A DNA stretch of 56,546 nucleotides from Alphaproteobacteria bacterium (GCA_017307355.1 JAFKFG010000024.1:1-56546), one strand, 5' to 3'. Counted from the stretch's first letter, positions 21,569 through 30,949 are shown. Notes: generated from the letters alone by a model not told the origin. Numbers and translations: made by a program.

Positions 21569-21905
21569 GAAGCCCAATCTCGATCGCGTGTTTTCCGCGC
21601 TCGCCGATCCGACGCGGCGCAGGATCGTCGCCAGGCTGGCGCGGGGAGAGGCCACGGTCATGGAGCTGGCGGCGCCCTTCAGGATGACCCAGCCCTCGGT
21701 CTCCAAGCACATTAAAGTCTTGGAACGGGCAGGGCTGGTGTCGCGGAGCCGCCACGCGCAGACGCGGCCCTGCCGCCTCGAGCCCGCGCCCTTGCGCGCG
21801 GCGATGGAGTGGACGGGCAGCTACCGGATGCTGTGGGAGGACAGTTTCGACCGGCTCAGCGATTTCCTGGACGCAAATTCCCAAACGAAAAAGAAGGGCC
21901 AGTAA
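21567..21905 (+). CDS. ArsR-family transcriptional regulator
   Basis: Product of 112 aa starting MKPNLDRVFSALADPTRRRI, the standard opening of the SdpR/ArsR-type winged helix; the HTH is VMELAAPFRMTQPSVSKHIKVLERAGLV (about 33-60). No CxC metal motif is visible, so metal sensing is unlikely. This subgroup is usually paired with an AHSA1/SRPBCC protein, as here (next gene one base downstream). Probably autoregulated through the dyad over its start codon. Confidence 0.9.
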   Translation: MKPNLDRVFSALADPTRRRIVARLARGEATVMELAAPFRMTQPSVSKHIKVLERAGLVSRSRHAQTRPCRLEPAPLRAAMEWTGSYRMLWEDSFDRLSDFLDANSQTKKKGQ

Positions 21906-21906
21906 C

Positions 21907-22413
21907 ATGACCGGCAGCAGGGATTTCCGGATCTTCGAAGTCACGCGCCAATTGCGGCATCCGCGCAAGACGGTCTGGAAGGCCTGGAGCGAGCGCGACC
22001 AGATCGAAAAATGGTGGGGCCCCAAAGGATGCGCGGTCCGGGCGCTGCGCTTTGAATTCAAGCCGGGCGGATTTTTCCATTATTCCATGGAAGCGGGTGT
22101 GGCCATGTGGGGCCGGTTCAATTTCCTGGAAATTTCCGCCCCCGACCGCATCGTCTGGCTCAATTCCTTCGCCAACCGGGATTGCGGCATGGCGCGGGCG
22201 CCGTTCAGCGACAAATGCCCTCTGGAGATTCTCAACATCGTGACCTTTTCCGAGACAGCGGAGGGCACGACACAGACGTTACGTGCCGAACCGTTCGGCG
22301 CCACCGAAGAGGAAAAGCAATTTTTCGAAGACCTCTGTTTGTCCGGAAGCCTGGCCCAGGGCTTTGGTGGCACCTTCGACCAGCTGTCCGATCATCTGAA
22401 CGGCAACGCTTGA
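21907..22413 (+). CDS. SRPBCC/AHSA1-domain protein
   Basis: Product of 168 aa with the START-like fold: begins FEVTRQLRHPRKTVWKAWSERDQIEKWWGPKG, the usual AHSA1 opening, then FEFKPGGFFHYSMEAG, FLEISAPDRIVWLNSF and a C-terminal helix GFGGTFDQLSDHL. Such proteins bind hydrophobic ligands; the substrate is unknown. Forms a two-gene unit with the ArsR regulator. Convergent with the SCO gene, three bases apart. Confidence 0.85.
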   Translation: MTGSRDFRIFEVTRQLRHPRKTVWKAWSERDQIEKWWGPKGCAVRALRFEFKPGGFFHYSMEAGVAMWGRFNFLEISAPDRIVWLNSFANRDCGMARAPFSDKCPLEILNIVTFSETAEGTTQTLRAEPFGATEEEKQFFEDLCLSGSLAQGFGGTFDQLSDHLNGNA

Positions 22414-22416
22414 TGG

Positions 22417-22968
22417 TCAGTTCAGCAGGCGTCGCACATCGTCCGCCATGCCAACCGGATCGCTGGTGTCTGTGGTGACCAGCCGGATGCGGCCGGTGGG
22501 ATCGAAGAAGAATACCGCATTGGAATGCATCACGGTATAGGGCGCTTTGGTATCGACCGAATAGGCGACGCGATAGCGCCGCGCCAGATCGGCCAGCTGA
22601 TTGTCCGTGCCGCGAAGGCCCTCGATCTGGGGCGAGAAGGCCTTGGCGTATTGTTCCAGCATTTCGGCGCTGTCGCGGCCCGGATCGACCGTGACGAACA
22701 GCACCTGCACATTCTTGCTGTCCAGCCGCTGCAGCATGGCGGTGAGATTGGCCAAGGTGGCGGGGCAGACATCGGGGCAATTGGTGTAGCCGAAATAAAG
22801 CACCACCACCTTGCCGCGATAGCTCTCGCCATCGACCGCGGCGCCGTCGCTGGCCCGGGTCATATGCAGGTCCAGCCGCGGCATGGCACCGGAAATATCG
22901 GTCATGTGAAAGCCCGAACGGCCACAGGCCGCGAGCAGCAGGGCCAGGAACAGGGCGGCATATCGCAT
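22417..22968 (-). CDS. SCO1/SenC-type copper chaperone lipoprotein
   Basis: Product of 183 aa from ATG 22968. Lipobox LLLAAC with lipidated C15, then a thioredoxin-like fold with the copper ligands C64 and C68 in FGYTNCPDVCPATL and H148 in VMHSN. It delivers copper to, or reduces, the CuA site of cytochrome oxidase. It diverges from a CtaG-type oxidase assembly gene, supporting that role. Longer in-frame starts are disfavoured because they would bury the signal sequence. Confidence 0.93.
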   Translation of the reverse strand: MRYAALFLALLLAACGRSGFHMTDISGAMPRLDLHMTRASDGAAVDGESYRGKVVVLYFGYTNCPDVCPATLANLTAMLQRLDSKNVQVLFVTVDPGRDSAEMLEQYAKAFSPQIEGLRGTDNQLADLARRYRVAYSVDTKAPYTVMHSNAVFFFDPTGRIRLVTTDTSDPVGMADDVRRLLN

Positions 22969-23045
22969 GGCCGCGTCCTTATCACGCTTTGGCGGGGGCA
23001 CGAACCGCGCGTAAGGTCGCTGCTTATCTCTTTGTCGCGGTTTTT

Positions 23046-23942
23046 ATGACGCGGACTTCATCCTGGGCCTGGTATGGCCTTTTGTTGCTGGCTGGAGCGG
23101 CCTTGTCCGTCACCGGGCAACTGTTTCCCGCGCACCTGCCGGCGTTCCTGCCCTGGGAATTCCATTGGACGGAATTCCTGGCCACATTCCTGGCGCTGGC
23201 CTGGTATGGCCAAGGCATTCGGATCCTGCCTAAGGCCGAGCGCCCGGCCCCATGGCGCATCGCCTGTTTCGTCCTGGGCGTCCTGTCTTTCTACATCGTG
23301 CTGCAGACCCGCATCGATTATTACGCCCAGCATCTGTTCTTCGCCCATCGCTGGGCGCATTTCGTGCTGCATCATGCGGGGGCGTTCCTGATCGCGATGG
23401 GGATGGGCGGGCCCGCCCTCTATGCCGGGATGCCGGGATTCCTCAGGCCGCTGGTGACCGCCCGTCCGGTGAAGGTCGTGATGGATGTCCTGCAGCATCC
23501 GGCGATCGCGCCCGTGCTCTTTGTCGGCCTGCTTTATTTCTGGCTGATCCCGTCGATCCATACCCGGGTGATGCTGGACGAAAACCTCTACATGCTGATG
23601 AACTGGACCATGGCGATCAACGGCGTGATGTTCTGGTCGCTGGTGCTGGACAGCCGGCCCAAGCCGCCCGCGCGCCTGTCGCATCTGATGCGGGCGCTGA
23701 TGATCCTTCTGATCGAGCTGCCGCAGATGGTTCTGGGCGCGATCCTGTCGCTGTCGATGACGGATTTTTATCCCGTCTACAATATCTGCGGGCGGGTGGT
23801 CGACATGACCCCGCTCAACGACCAGCATTATGGCGGGCTGATCATCTGGCTGCCCGGCACCCTGACCAGCTTCGCGGCCATGATCGTGGTGCTGGTGACG
23901 ATGCGGCTTAATGAAGAGAAGGCGGAGCGCAGCGCCGCCTGA
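23046..23942 (+). CDS. CtaG (caa3-type) cytochrome oxidase assembly membrane protein
   Basis: About 298 aa from ATG 23046 (a TTG at 22989 would add 19 residues; no ribosome site decides). Seven to eight hydrophobic helices with conserved acidic/His positions (FLATFLALAWYGQGI, YYAQHLFFAHRWAHFVLHH, NWTMAINGVMFWSLVLDSRP, LGAILSLSMTDFYPVYNICGR). This pattern fits the Caa3_CtaG family. Divergent from SCO with a short shared promoter region; together they probably serve copper insertion into a terminal oxidase encoded elsewhere. Confidence 0.82.
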   Translation: MTRTSSWAWYGLLLLAGAALSVTGQLFPAHLPAFLPWEFHWTEFLATFLALAWYGQGIRILPKAERPAPWRIACFVLGVLSFYIVLQTRIDYYAQHLFFAHRWAHFVLHHAGAFLIAMGMGGPALYAGMPGFLRPLVTARPVKVVMDVLQHPAIAPVLFVGLLYFWLIPSIHTRVMLDENLYMLMNWTMAINGVMFWSLVLDSRPKPPARLSHLMRALMILLIELPQMVLGAILSLSMTDFYPVYNICGRVVDMTPLNDQHYGGLIIWLPGTLTSFAAMIVVLVTMRLNEEKAERSAA

Positions 23943-23948
23943 CTTGGG

Positions 23949-24440
23949 TCAGGAGTTTTGCACTTCGGCGAAGCTCACATGGCAGCTGCCGCCATGCTTC
24001 TTCAGGTAGCGCTGATGATAGTCCTCGGCCTTCCAGAAGGCCGGGGCGGGCTCGATCTGGGTGACGATGGGGCTCTTGTAGCGCCCGGACGCCTTGGCCG
24101 CTTCCAGCCGCTCGGCGGCGATGCGGGCCTGTTCGGGGCCATGGGTGAAGATCACCGAGCGGTATTGGGTGCCGAAATCCGGCCCCTGGCGGTTGAGCTG
24201 GGTGGGGTTGTGCATCTTGAAGAACAGATCGACCAGCGCGGCGTAAGAGACCTTTTCCGGATCGAAACTCACTTCCACCACTTCGGCATGATAGGTGTCG
24301 CCGGCACAGACCTGCTTGTAGGTGGGGCTCTGGGTGGTGCCGCCGGCATAGCCGCTCACGGCATCGACCACGCCGGGGACCTGGAGGAAGAAATCTTCCA
24401 CGCCCCAGAAGCAGCCCGCGCCGAACAATGCCTTTTCCAT
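23949..24440 (-). CDS. msrA: peptide methionine (S)-S-oxide reductase
   Basis: Product of 163 aa from ATG 24440 (GGAG upstream), repairing oxidised Met. Catalytic C10 in LFGAGCFWGVED; further motifs GYAGGTTQSPTYKQVCAG, YHAEVVEVSFDP, FFKMHNPTQLNRQGPDFGTQYRS; likely resolving Cys near the C-terminus (GGSC, C153). No signal peptide, so cytoplasmic. Divergent from thiO. Confidence 0.96.
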   Translation of the reverse strand: MEKALFGAGCFWGVEDFFLQVPGVVDAVSGYAGGTTQSPTYKQVCAGDTYHAEVVEVSFDPEKVSYAALVDLFFKMHNPTQLNRQGPDFGTQYRSVIFTHGPEQARIAAERLEAAKASGRYKSPIVTQIEPAPAFWKAEDYHQRYLKKHGGSCHVSFAEVQNS

Positions 24441-24535
24441 CTGTCTCTCCTGCCGGATTTCCACCCCACCGAACGCGGACGGGGACTGCGGCGAGATAGG
24501 TATAAGGCCGGCGGATTTCGAGTTATAGCCGGGGC

Positions 24536-25612
24536 ATGAAGATCGTCGTGATAGGGGCGGGGGTGGCCGGCCTAGCCATCGGCTGGCGGCTGGCGGAGGC
24601 AGGGCAAGACGTCGTCCTGCTGGAACGGGGGCAACCGGGCCGGGGGGCGACCTGGGCATCGGCAGGCATGTTGGCCGTGACAGCAGAGTTGCAGAATTCA
24701 CATGCGGCGGAAATTGAATTCGCAAATTACTCCAACACATTATGGCCAGAATTTGCCAAACAGATTGAAGTTCTGAGTGGGCAAAATATCGGATACGTGC
24801 CGCACGGAGCGCTGATCCTGGCGGAGGATGCGCCCGCCCTGGCGGCGTTGGAGCGGCAAGCCATCCAGCCCGGATCGACCCTGGTGAGGGCCGACCAGGC
24901 GCGCCAGATCGCACCCCTGGTGACCGGCGACATTGCCGGGGGCCTGTGGTCGCCCCATGAAGCGCGGGTGGACAATCGGCGGCTGGCGCTCGCCCTGACG
25001 GCCGCCTTCAGCAAAGCGGGCGGCCGGCTCCTGGCCAACGAGGCGGTGGTGCGGATCGAGCGCGATGACGGCCGGGCCGCGGCGGTGCGAACACCCTTCG
25101 GGCTCTATCCTGCCGACGCGGTCCTTCTGGCGGCGGGCGCCTGGAGCGGGCAGGTCGAGCCGGCGGTGGCGCCTGTTACGCCGGTGAAGGGGCAGATGAT
25201 CCTGCTGACGCCGCCGCCGGGCCAATCGCCATCCGCCGCCGTGATTTGGGGCAACGGGATTTATGCCGTGCCGCGCGGCAATGCGCTGGCGATCGGCGCC
25301 ACGGTGGAAGATGTGGGCTTCGATACCGCGCTGACGGATGAGGGGCGGGACAGATTGCGGCAGGCGGCGGAAAAGCTGATGCCGGCATTGCGGGGCTGGA
25401 CGCTGGCCGACCATTGGGCGGGTCTGCGTCCCGGTTCGCCCGACGGCCTGCCGCTGCTGGGTCCGACCGCTATTGAGGGGCTGTGGCTTGCCAGCGGCCA
25501 ATATCGCAATGGCATTCTCTTCGCCCCGGCGGTGGCCGAAACCATGCGCGACCAGATTCTGGGGCGCGCGCCCGTCAATCCCGCTTTCGATCCCCGCAGG
25601 TTCGCCGCATGA
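24536..25612 (+). CDS. thiO: FAD-dependent glycine oxidase ThiO-like
   Basis: Product of 358 aa of the DAO superfamily: N-terminal FAD site VVIGAGVAGLAIGWRLAEAG, then RGATWASAGMLAV, and C-terminal WAGLRPGSPDGLPLLGP with GQYRNGILFAPA, the ThiO signature. Makes glycine imine for the thiamine thiazole ring. No thiS, thiG or thiE gene and no TPP riboswitch is visible nearby, so a different amine substrate cannot be excluded. The stop overlaps the start of the HIT gene (ATGA). Confidence 0.85.
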   Translation: MKIVVIGAGVAGLAIGWRLAEAGQDVVLLERGQPGRGATWASAGMLAVTAELQNSHAAEIEFANYSNTLWPEFAKQIEVLSGQNIGYVPHGALILAEDAPALAALERQAIQPGSTLVRADQARQIAPLVTGDIAGGLWSPHEARVDNRRLALALTAAFSKAGGRLLANEAVVRIERDDGRAAAVRTPFGLYPADAVLLAAGAWSGQVEPAVAPVTPVKGQMILLTPPPGQSPSAAVIWGNGIYAVPRGNALAIGATVEDVGFDTALTDEGRDRLRQAAEKLMPALRGWTLADHWAGLRPGSPDGLPLLGPTAIEGLWLASGQYRNGILFAPAVAETMRDQILGRAPVNPAFDPRRFAA

Positions 25613-26007
25613 CTTTTGTTCTCAATTCCCGCCTGGAAGCCGACACGTTTTTCGTCGCGGACTGGCCGCTCTGCCGAGTGTTGCTGATGAACGATGCGCG
25701 CTATCCCTGGTTGGTCCTGGTTCCGCGGCGCAGCGGGATGATCGAGTTGATGGATATTAAGGCAGAGGACCGCATCCTTCTGACGGATGAAATCGCCAGG
25801 GCAGGCGGGATCGTGCGCGGCTGTCCCGGCGTCGCCAAAGTGAATATCGGTGCCTTGGGCAATCTGGTGCCCCAGTTGCATGTTCATGTCCTGGGCCGGC
25901 ATCCCGGCGATCCGGCCTGGCCAGGGCCGGTCTGGGGGCACAGCCCGGCTGTTTCCTATGAAACAACGGCCCGGGATACGTTGATCGCGGCGGTAAGGTC
26001 TCTTTAA
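25609..26007 (+). CDS. HIT-domain nucleotide-binding protein
   Basis: Product of 132 aa from ATG 25609, four bases overlapping thiO, so translation is coupled. The HIT motif region is QLHVHVLGRHPGDPAWPGPVWG; the third His of the classic H-x-H-x-H is Leu, as in a proteobacterial subgroup that carries the DPAWPGPVWG extension. Likely a nucleotide hydrolase or binder; substrate unknown. Confidence 0.85.
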   Translation: MTFVLNSRLEADTFFVADWPLCRVLLMNDARYPWLVLVPRRSGMIELMDIKAEDRILLTDEIARAGGIVRGCPGVAKVNIGALGNLVPQLHVHVLGRHPGDPAWPGPVWGHSPAVSYETTARDTLIAAVRSL

Positions 26008-26030
26008 CCATAAACGCCCATGTTGCCCCC

Positions 26031-26870
26031 ATGCAGGTCGGGGCACCTATCGATACCAACAGCATCGTCGCCGCGCTGAAAAACGCGGCCGCCGCCACCG
26101 GCTCGGATTTCCATTACCTGCTGGGCACCGCGATGCGGGAATCCAGCCTGAAGGCCAACGCCCAATCCTCGACATCCTCCGCGGCCGGACTGTTTCAGTT
26201 CATCGACCAGACCTGGATGGGACTGGTGAAAACCCATGGAGCCAAATACGGCCTGGGTTCGCTGGCCGGGGCGATCAACACCTCGCCGGACGGGCGCTAT
26301 CACGCCGCCAGCGATGCCGACCGCCAGACCATTCTGGCCCTGAAAAAAGACCCGCAAATCTCCGCGCTGATGGCGGGCGAATATGCCCGTTCGACCCAGG
26401 GCGCGATGGAAGCCAATCTGGGCCGGCAGGTTTGCGGCGGCGAACTCTATGCCGCACATTTCCTGGGCGCCGATGCCGCCTGCAAATTGATCCGCACCAG
26501 CCAGAACTCGCCGTCCGCCAGTGCGGCACAGATCTTTCCCCAGGCCGCCGGCGCCAACCGCAATGTTTTCTTCCATGCCGACGGCACGGCCAAAAGCGTG
26601 CGCGAAGTCTATGACTGGGCCATGCAGCAGCCGGGCAGTACCGCACCCCTCGCCGGCGCGCCCGTCGCGGCGGCGGCAAATGACGTGACGGCAAATCCCG
26701 CCGCCGCCCGCCGGATCGCTGCCCATGCGGTCGATGCCAATATCGAAACCTTGCTGGCGGGCGTGATGAACTGGCAGCCCAAGGGCTTTTTCGGATCCCA
26801 ATCCAGTTCGTCTTTGTCGTTCGGGTCCGGGTTGCTCGACCTGTTCTCGTCGATGCGCAACGAAAGCTAG
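26031..26870 (+). CDS. transglycosylase SLT-like protein without signal peptide
   Basis: Product of 279 aa. Residues 15-75 match a lysozyme-like SLT fold: YLLGTAMRESSLKANAQSSTSSAAGLFQFIDQTW, with the likely catalytic Glu in MRESS and the AAGLFQF block. The following region (YARSTQGAMEANLG, ELYAAHFLGADAACKLI) is typical of this alphaproteobacterial group. The C-terminus is low-complexity, rich in Ser, Phe and Gly. No Sec signal is visible, unlike housekeeping lytic transglycosylases; flagellar or other non-Sec export is possible. Convergent with the Hpt gene, sharing a CTAG stop overlap. Confidence 0.75.
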   Translation: MQVGAPIDTNSIVAALKNAAAATGSDFHYLLGTAMRESSLKANAQSSTSSAAGLFQFIDQTWMGLVKTHGAKYGLGSLAGAINTSPDGRYHAASDADRQTILALKKDPQISALMAGEYARSTQGAMEANLGRQVCGGELYAAHFLGADAACKLIRTSQNSPSASAAQIFPQAAGANRNVFFHADGTAKSVREVYDWAMQQPGSTAPLAGAPVAAAANDVTANPAAARRIAAHAVDANIETLLAGVMNWQPKGFFGSQSSSSLSFGSGLLDLFSSMRNES

Positions 26871-27349
26871 CTGCCCAGCACCTCGGCAACGCGGGCTTCC
26901 AGTTCGTTGGACAAGGCCAGCGCCACCTTGTTCGACATGTCCATCACCTTGTCGCGATAGATCACATGGATGGCGTTGACATGCGCGTCCACCAGGCCCA
27001 GCGAAAGCTCCGCCGTTTCCGGCAGATCGTGAATCAGGCGGGAGAGGGAGCCCGCCACGCGGGCAATCAGGGGATAATTGAAAGTGGCGGCCTGGCCCTT
27101 CATGTCATGCGCGGCGCGCAGAAGGCCCGCCCGGGTCGCGCTGTCGGGTTGGACGGCAAATGCGTCGCGCGCCGCCACTAGGCGGCGGACATCGTCCTGC
27201 GCCCAGTTGGCGAATTCGCCTTTCAATTCTTCCATCGCCGCTTCGGCGCGGTTGATGGCGGCCATGTCCAGGCCCACAAAGCTGCCGCCGACTTTCGCCT
27301 TCAGCATGTTGGGCGGCATGAAAAGCTCGATCGGCTGCTGACGGGACAT
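26867..27349 (-). CDS. histidine phosphotransfer (Hpt) domain protein
   Basis: Product of 160 aa from ATG 27349. A central helical region carries the Hpt signature AAHDMKGQAATFNYPLIARVAGSLSRLI, with the phosphorylatable His and the K-G that follow it. No kinase domain. Lies 8 bases downstream of the CheY-like gene in the same direction, so the two proteins probably exchange phosphate. The C-terminal helix (MSNKVALALSNELEARVAEVL) may mediate partner binding. Confidence 0.82.
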   Translation of the reverse strand: MSRQQPIELFMPPNMLKAKVGGSFVGLDMAAINRAEAAMEELKGEFANWAQDDVRRLVAARDAFAVQPDSATRAGLLRAAHDMKGQAATFNYPLIARVAGSLSRLIHDLPETAELSLGLVDAHVNAIHVIYRDKVMDMSNKVALALSNELEARVAEVLGS

Positions 27350-27357
27350 TCCGCTTC

Positions 27358-27867
27358 CTATTCCGCCGCCAGGGCGCGCTTTTGGGTGCGGCGCTCCGGG
27401 CCGCGATATTCCGGGTTGCCGCGCCGGCGGCGGCAGGGCCCGAAATAACTCTTTGTACGGACGAAAGGCCGGGGATTCTCGATCACCGACATCAGCCGGC
27501 TCATCATGGTCTTGACCGAAACCGGCTTGGCGATGAATTCGTTGATGCCCGCGTCCCGCGCCTGGCGCACCCGGTCGATATGGGTGTGGCCGGACAGCAT
27601 GATCACCGGCACGAAGGGATTGGGGGTCTGGGGATCGGTGCGGATCATCTGGACCACATCCAGCCCGGACAGGCCTTCCATCATCCAATCCAGCACCACC
27701 ACATCGGGATTGGATTCGCGCAGGATCGCCCAGGCGCGCTCGCCGCTTTCGGCTTCGAAAATCTGGATCACGCCGAAAGCCTGCAGGATGGTGACGACCA
27801 GCTTGCGCATATGGACATTGTCGTCCACCACAAGGATCTTCAGCCTGTCGAACCGGTACCCGCTCAT
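27358..27867 (-). CDS. CheY-like response regulator with GPxRRR tail
   Basis: Product of 169 aa from ATG 27867. A complete receiver: D15/D16 in ILVVDDN, acceptor D60 in VVVLDWMM, S91 and K113 in FIAKPVS. The tail carries YFGPCRRRR and YRGPERR, with no DNA-binding domain. Likely a single-domain regulator in a phosphorelay with the Hpt protein next door. A TTAA-N6-TTAAC sequence about 56 bases upstream resembles a CtrA site. The tail is shared with the degenerate receiver at 5507-6460. Confidence 0.88.
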   Translation of the reverse strand: MSGYRFDRLKILVVDDNVHMRKLVVTILQAFGVIQIFEAESGERAWAILRESNPDVVVLDWMMEGLSGLDVVQMIRTDPQTPNPFVPVIMLSGHTHIDRVRQARDAGINEFIAKPVSVKTMMSRLMSVIENPRPFVRTKSYFGPCRRRRGNPEYRGPERRTQKRALAAE

Positions 27868-27922
27868 TCCAGCATCCAGCTTGGCGCCGCCTGAAAAACA
27901 AGCGCGCTGCGGCAAAGATGGC

Positions 27923-27937
27923 TTAATCCCCGTTAAC
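27923..27937. promoter_or_regulatory. CtrA-like site upstream of cheY
   Basis: TTAA (27923-27926), six bases, TTAAC (27933-27937); the second half lies in the palindrome CCGTTAACGG (27930-27939). The CtrA consensus has seven spacer bases, so this is a variant. About 56 bases upstream of the CheY-like start. Confidence 0.4.
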
Positions 27938-27990
27938 GGCCGGTGAAGCCTCTGGCGGCTTTCGGGTTTGCTGTCGCCGGCTTTCGCGGC

Positions 27991-28743
27991 TCAATCGGAA
28001 AATTGTTCCGCCAGGATGCGCTCGTCCAGATTGTGACCGGCGTCATAGAGCATGGTCATGGCGATGGAACGGTCTTCGGCCACATCCACGGCGCTGACAT
28101 CGCGGACTTCGAAATCGTCGGCCACGGCGCTGACCGGGCGTTTGGCGCTTTCCAGAATCTCGAACCGCACCCGGGCGCGATGGGGCAGAAGCGCCCCGCG
28201 CCAGCGGCGGGGGCGAAACGCGCTGATCGGGGTGAGGGCCAGAAGCGCCGCGTCGATCGGCAGGATCGGTCCGTGTGCGGAGAGATTGTAGGCGGTCGAC
28301 CCGGCGGGCGTGGAAACCAGGACGCCATCGCAGATCAGTTCTGCAATGCGGATGCGCTCGTCCACCAGGATGCTGATCTTGGCGGCTTGGCGGGTTTCGC
28401 GCAGCAGCGAGACTTCGTTGAAGGCCAGGGCTTCGGTGATACCCTTGCTGCCATGCGCCTTCATCCGCAGCGGATGAACGATTGCCCGTTCGGCGGCGGC
28501 CAGGCGCTCGATCAGGTTTTCGGCCCGGTATTCGTTCATCAGAAAGCCGACCGAGCCCAGATTCATCCCATAGATCGGCTTTCCGGTGCCCAGAAAGGCG
28601 TGCAGCGTCTGCAGCATGAAGCCGTCGCCGCCCAGCGCAATCACGATATCGGCATCGGCCGGGCCTGCGTCCGGGTGGCGCCGGCGCATGTCGGCCAGCG
28701 CCTCGGCGGCATCCGGCGCCGCGGTGAAATGAAGGGCTGGCAT
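27991..28743 (-). CDS. nadK: NAD kinase
   Basis: Product of 250 aa phosphorylating NAD to NADP. Signature GGDG (residues 38-41 in [10 protein letters not shown]), [27 protein letters not shown] and the [16 protein letters not shown] block. Short N-terminus typical of alphaproteobacterial enzymes. Starts 8 bases after moaA on the same strand, so the two are probably cotranscribed. Confidence 0.95.
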   Translation of the reverse strand: MPALHFTAAPDAAEALADMRRRHPDAGPADADIVIALGGDGFMLQTLHAFLGTGKPIYGMNLGSVGFLMNEYRAENLIERLAAAERAIVHPLRMKAHGSKGITEALAFNEVSLLRETRQAAKISILVDERIRIAELICDGVLVSTPAGSTAYNLSAHGPILPIDAALLALTPISAFRPRRWRGALLPHRARVRFEILESAKRPVSAVADDFEVRDVSAVDVAEDRSIAMTMLYDAGHNLDERILAEQFSD

Positions 28744-28751
28744 GGCGCGCG

Positions 28752-29738
28752 TCAGCCCCCGGTCATCGACATGGGGCGCGCCAAGGCGGGCGTAGCCGTA
28801 CGGCGGTCGATCACGAAATCATGGCCCTTGGGCTTGTGCCGCATCGCCGCTTCGATCGCGGCATGGAGCGGCGCGTCGGACGTGGATGCGCGCAGCGGCG
28901 TGCGCAGGTCCGCGCTGTCCTCCTGGCCCAGGCACATATAGAGCGTGCCGGTGCAGGTGAGCCGGACCCGGTTGCAGCTTTCGCAGAAATTGTGGGTGAG
29001 GGGCGTGATCAGGCCCAGCCGCCCGCCGGTTTCGGCGACATCGAAATAGCGGGCCGGCCCGCCGGTGCGATGGGTGCTGGAGGTCAGGGTAACCTCGCGC
29101 TCCAGTTTCGCCCGCACCAGCGACAAGGGCAGGTAGCGGTCGACGCGATCCTCGTCGACATCGCCCAGCGGCATGGTTTCGATCAGGGTGAAATCGAAAC
29201 CCTGGGCATGCGACCAGCGCATCATCTCCGGGATCTCGTCCTCATTATGGCCTTTGAGCGCCACCGTATTGATCTTGATGTCGAGACCGGCTTTTGCCGC
29301 GGCCTCGATGCCGGCCATGACCTTTGACAATTCGCCCCAGCGGGTGATGCGGTGGAAGCGTTCGGGATCGAGCGTGTCCAGCGAGACATTCACCCGCCGC
29401 ACGCCCGCATCGGCAAGCCCTTGCGCGTAACGGGCGAGTTGGCTGCCATTGGTGGTGAGGGTGACTTCCTTCAGCCCATCGCCGATCCGCCGGCCGAGCC
29501 GCTCGAAAAGTGTCATCACATTCTTGCGCACAAGAGGCTCGCCGCCGGTGATGCGCAGCCGCTCCACGCCCTTGTCCACGAAGGCAAGGCACAGCCGTTC
29601 CAATTCTTCGAGCGTGAGCATCTCCGCCTTGGGCAGGAAGCTCATATGCTCGCTCATGCAATAGACGCAGCGAAAATCGCAACGGTCCGTCACGGAGACG
29701 CGCAGATACGTGATGGAACGGCCGAAACTGTCCTGCAT
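28752..29738 (-). CDS. moaA: GTP 3',8-cyclase MoaA (molybdenum cofactor synthesis)
   Basis: Radical-SAM enzyme of 328 aa making the first pterin intermediate of Moco. The N-terminal 4Fe-4S site is C20/C24/C27 (CDFRCVYC); TGGEPL follows; the C-terminal second cluster is in [13 protein letters not shown]; the protein ends in the functionally important double glycine (SMTGG). ATG 29738 gives the usual MQDSFGR N-terminus; ATG 29756 would add six residues. No other mo genes nearby. Confidence 0.96.
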   Translation of the reverse strand: MQDSFGRSITYLRVSVTDRCDFRCVYCMSEHMSFLPKAEMLTLEELERLCLAFVDKGVERLRITGGEPLVRKNVMTLFERLGRRIGDGLKEVTLTTNGSQLARYAQGLADAGVRRVNVSLDTLDPERFHRITRWGELSKVMAGIEAAAKAGLDIKINTVALKGHNEDEIPEMMRWSHAQGFDFTLIETMPLGDVDEDRVDRYLPLSLVRAKLEREVTLTSSTHRTGGPARYFDVAETGGRLGLITPLTHNFCESCNRVRLTCTGTLYMCLGQEDSADLRTPLRASTSDAPLHAAIEAAMRHKPKGHDFVIDRRTATPALARPMSMTGG

Positions 29739-29776
29739 GCGTGGACAGGATAGCATGTTTTGGCGACGAAAAAGCC

Positions 29777-30853
29777 CTAATGAATCCGGAAGCTCTGCAT
29801 CTCTTCCAGGGCCGCCGCCCGGGTGAAGCGGCAGAAGACCAATTCGGCTTCCTCCATGTCGGCGCGTCCCAGGCTGGCCGCTTCGCTGCGGGCCTGGCGC
29901 GACAAATTGAACACCGTGGCGAATACGGATTTGTCGATCCCGGCGGCCCGGCAGGCCAGGGCCACCTGCGATACGCCTTGCGTGTAGAAAGCCTGGCGGA
30001 AACGCGTCACGTCGATATGTAGCAGGCGCGAAAACGCCAGATCGAACAGGTCGATCTGACCCTGGCTCAATACCCGCATCAGGAATCCGGCTTTGAGCTG
30101 GCCCGAGACGGCCAGCTTGTCGATCAGCTTCTGGGCGCTGTCGGCGGGCGGGTCCTGGGGACCGGGCGCCGCATGGCCCAGCGTGTCCATGGCTTCGGCC
30201 AACGCCACATCCACCCGCTTGGGCGCGATCCCGTAATTGTTGGCGATGTGGATCTTCAGCGCGTCCGAAACCCAGGCGCACATGCTGTTGGCCAGTTCGA
30301 CCGGCAAGTCGGCGCGGCTGATCAAAGGCTCCTGCAGCCCGGTGAGGGCGCGCGAGCGTTCCACCAAGGTCTGATAGGCGGTTTCCGAAATGCGGGCGGT
30401 GGCATTTCGCACCAGCGCGACCAGAACGGATTCGGATTCGCAGCGCACCAGCGCATCGGTGACCGGAATGCCGATATGGGGCCGGCCCGCAATCGCTTCC
30501 TGATGGCCGGTGCCGGCTTCCGCGATCAGACGCAGCGCGTCTTTTTCCGTGAGCAGGGGGCTGCGCAGAATAAGCGGGCGCGCCACTTCGATCGTGTCGT
30601 CGACCAGAAGAAGAATCAAATCATGCGGCGCGCTGGTATCGTCGGCCAGGCGCTCGGCCAATGCGATACGGATCGCCATTTCCACATCGCGGGTGAGGCG
30701 GCGCAGGATTTCGCGCATCAATTCGCGCTCGCGATTGTTCAGGCTGGTGCCCTGGACGCGATAGAGCGAAGCGATCGCGAGATAGATTTCCTCGCGGCTG
30801 GCATCCTCTCTGGGATTCATCGCGAGATGGGCCAGTCTGCCCATGTCGCTCAT
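29777..30853 (-). CDS. DUF2336 family protein
   Basis: Product of 358 aa from ATG 30853 (a TTG at 30874 with GAGG upstream is an alternative adding seven residues). All-helical, no signal peptide or membrane segment. Recognisable as DUF2336 by [29 protein letters not shown] followed by [20 protein letters not shown] and HEAT-like helical repeats. Function unproven; such proteins are common in alphaproteobacteria. A perfect-spacing CtrA-like box lies about 97 bases upstream, which hints at cell-cycle or motility control. Confidence 0.82.
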   Translation of the reverse strand: MSDMGRLAHLAMNPREDASREEIYLAIASLYRVQGTSLNNRERELMREILRRLTRDVEMAIRIALAERLADDTSAPHDLILLLVDDTIEVARPLILRSPLLTEKDALRLIAEAGTGHQEAIAGRPHIGIPVTDALVRCESESVLVALVRNATARISETAYQTLVERSRALTGLQEPLISRADLPVELANSMCAWVSDALKIHIANNYGIAPKRVDVALAEAMDTLGHAAPGPQDPPADSAQKLIDKLAVSGQLKAGFLMRVLSQGQIDLFDLAFSRLLHIDVTRFRQAFYTQGVSQVALACRAAGIDKSVFATVFNLSRQARSEAASLGRADMEEAELVFCRFTRAAALEEMQSFRIH

Positions 30854-30949
30854 GTCTTTCGCCGTCAGCCCCAATTGATCCTCGATGCTTTCTGCATTCG
30901 CGGGCTCCAGCCCCCATACGCACCCCGCGGATATCTTGCATCCGGGCCC

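Noticed and set aside
21567..22413. Toxin-antitoxin pair (small ArsR plus following gene)
   Set aside because: The second gene is a typical AHSA1/SRPBCC protein, a common partner of this ArsR group.
24441..24535. TPP riboswitch upstream of thiO
   Set aside because: The gap is only 95 bases and lacks the conserved CTGAGA and related TPP-riboswitch elements.
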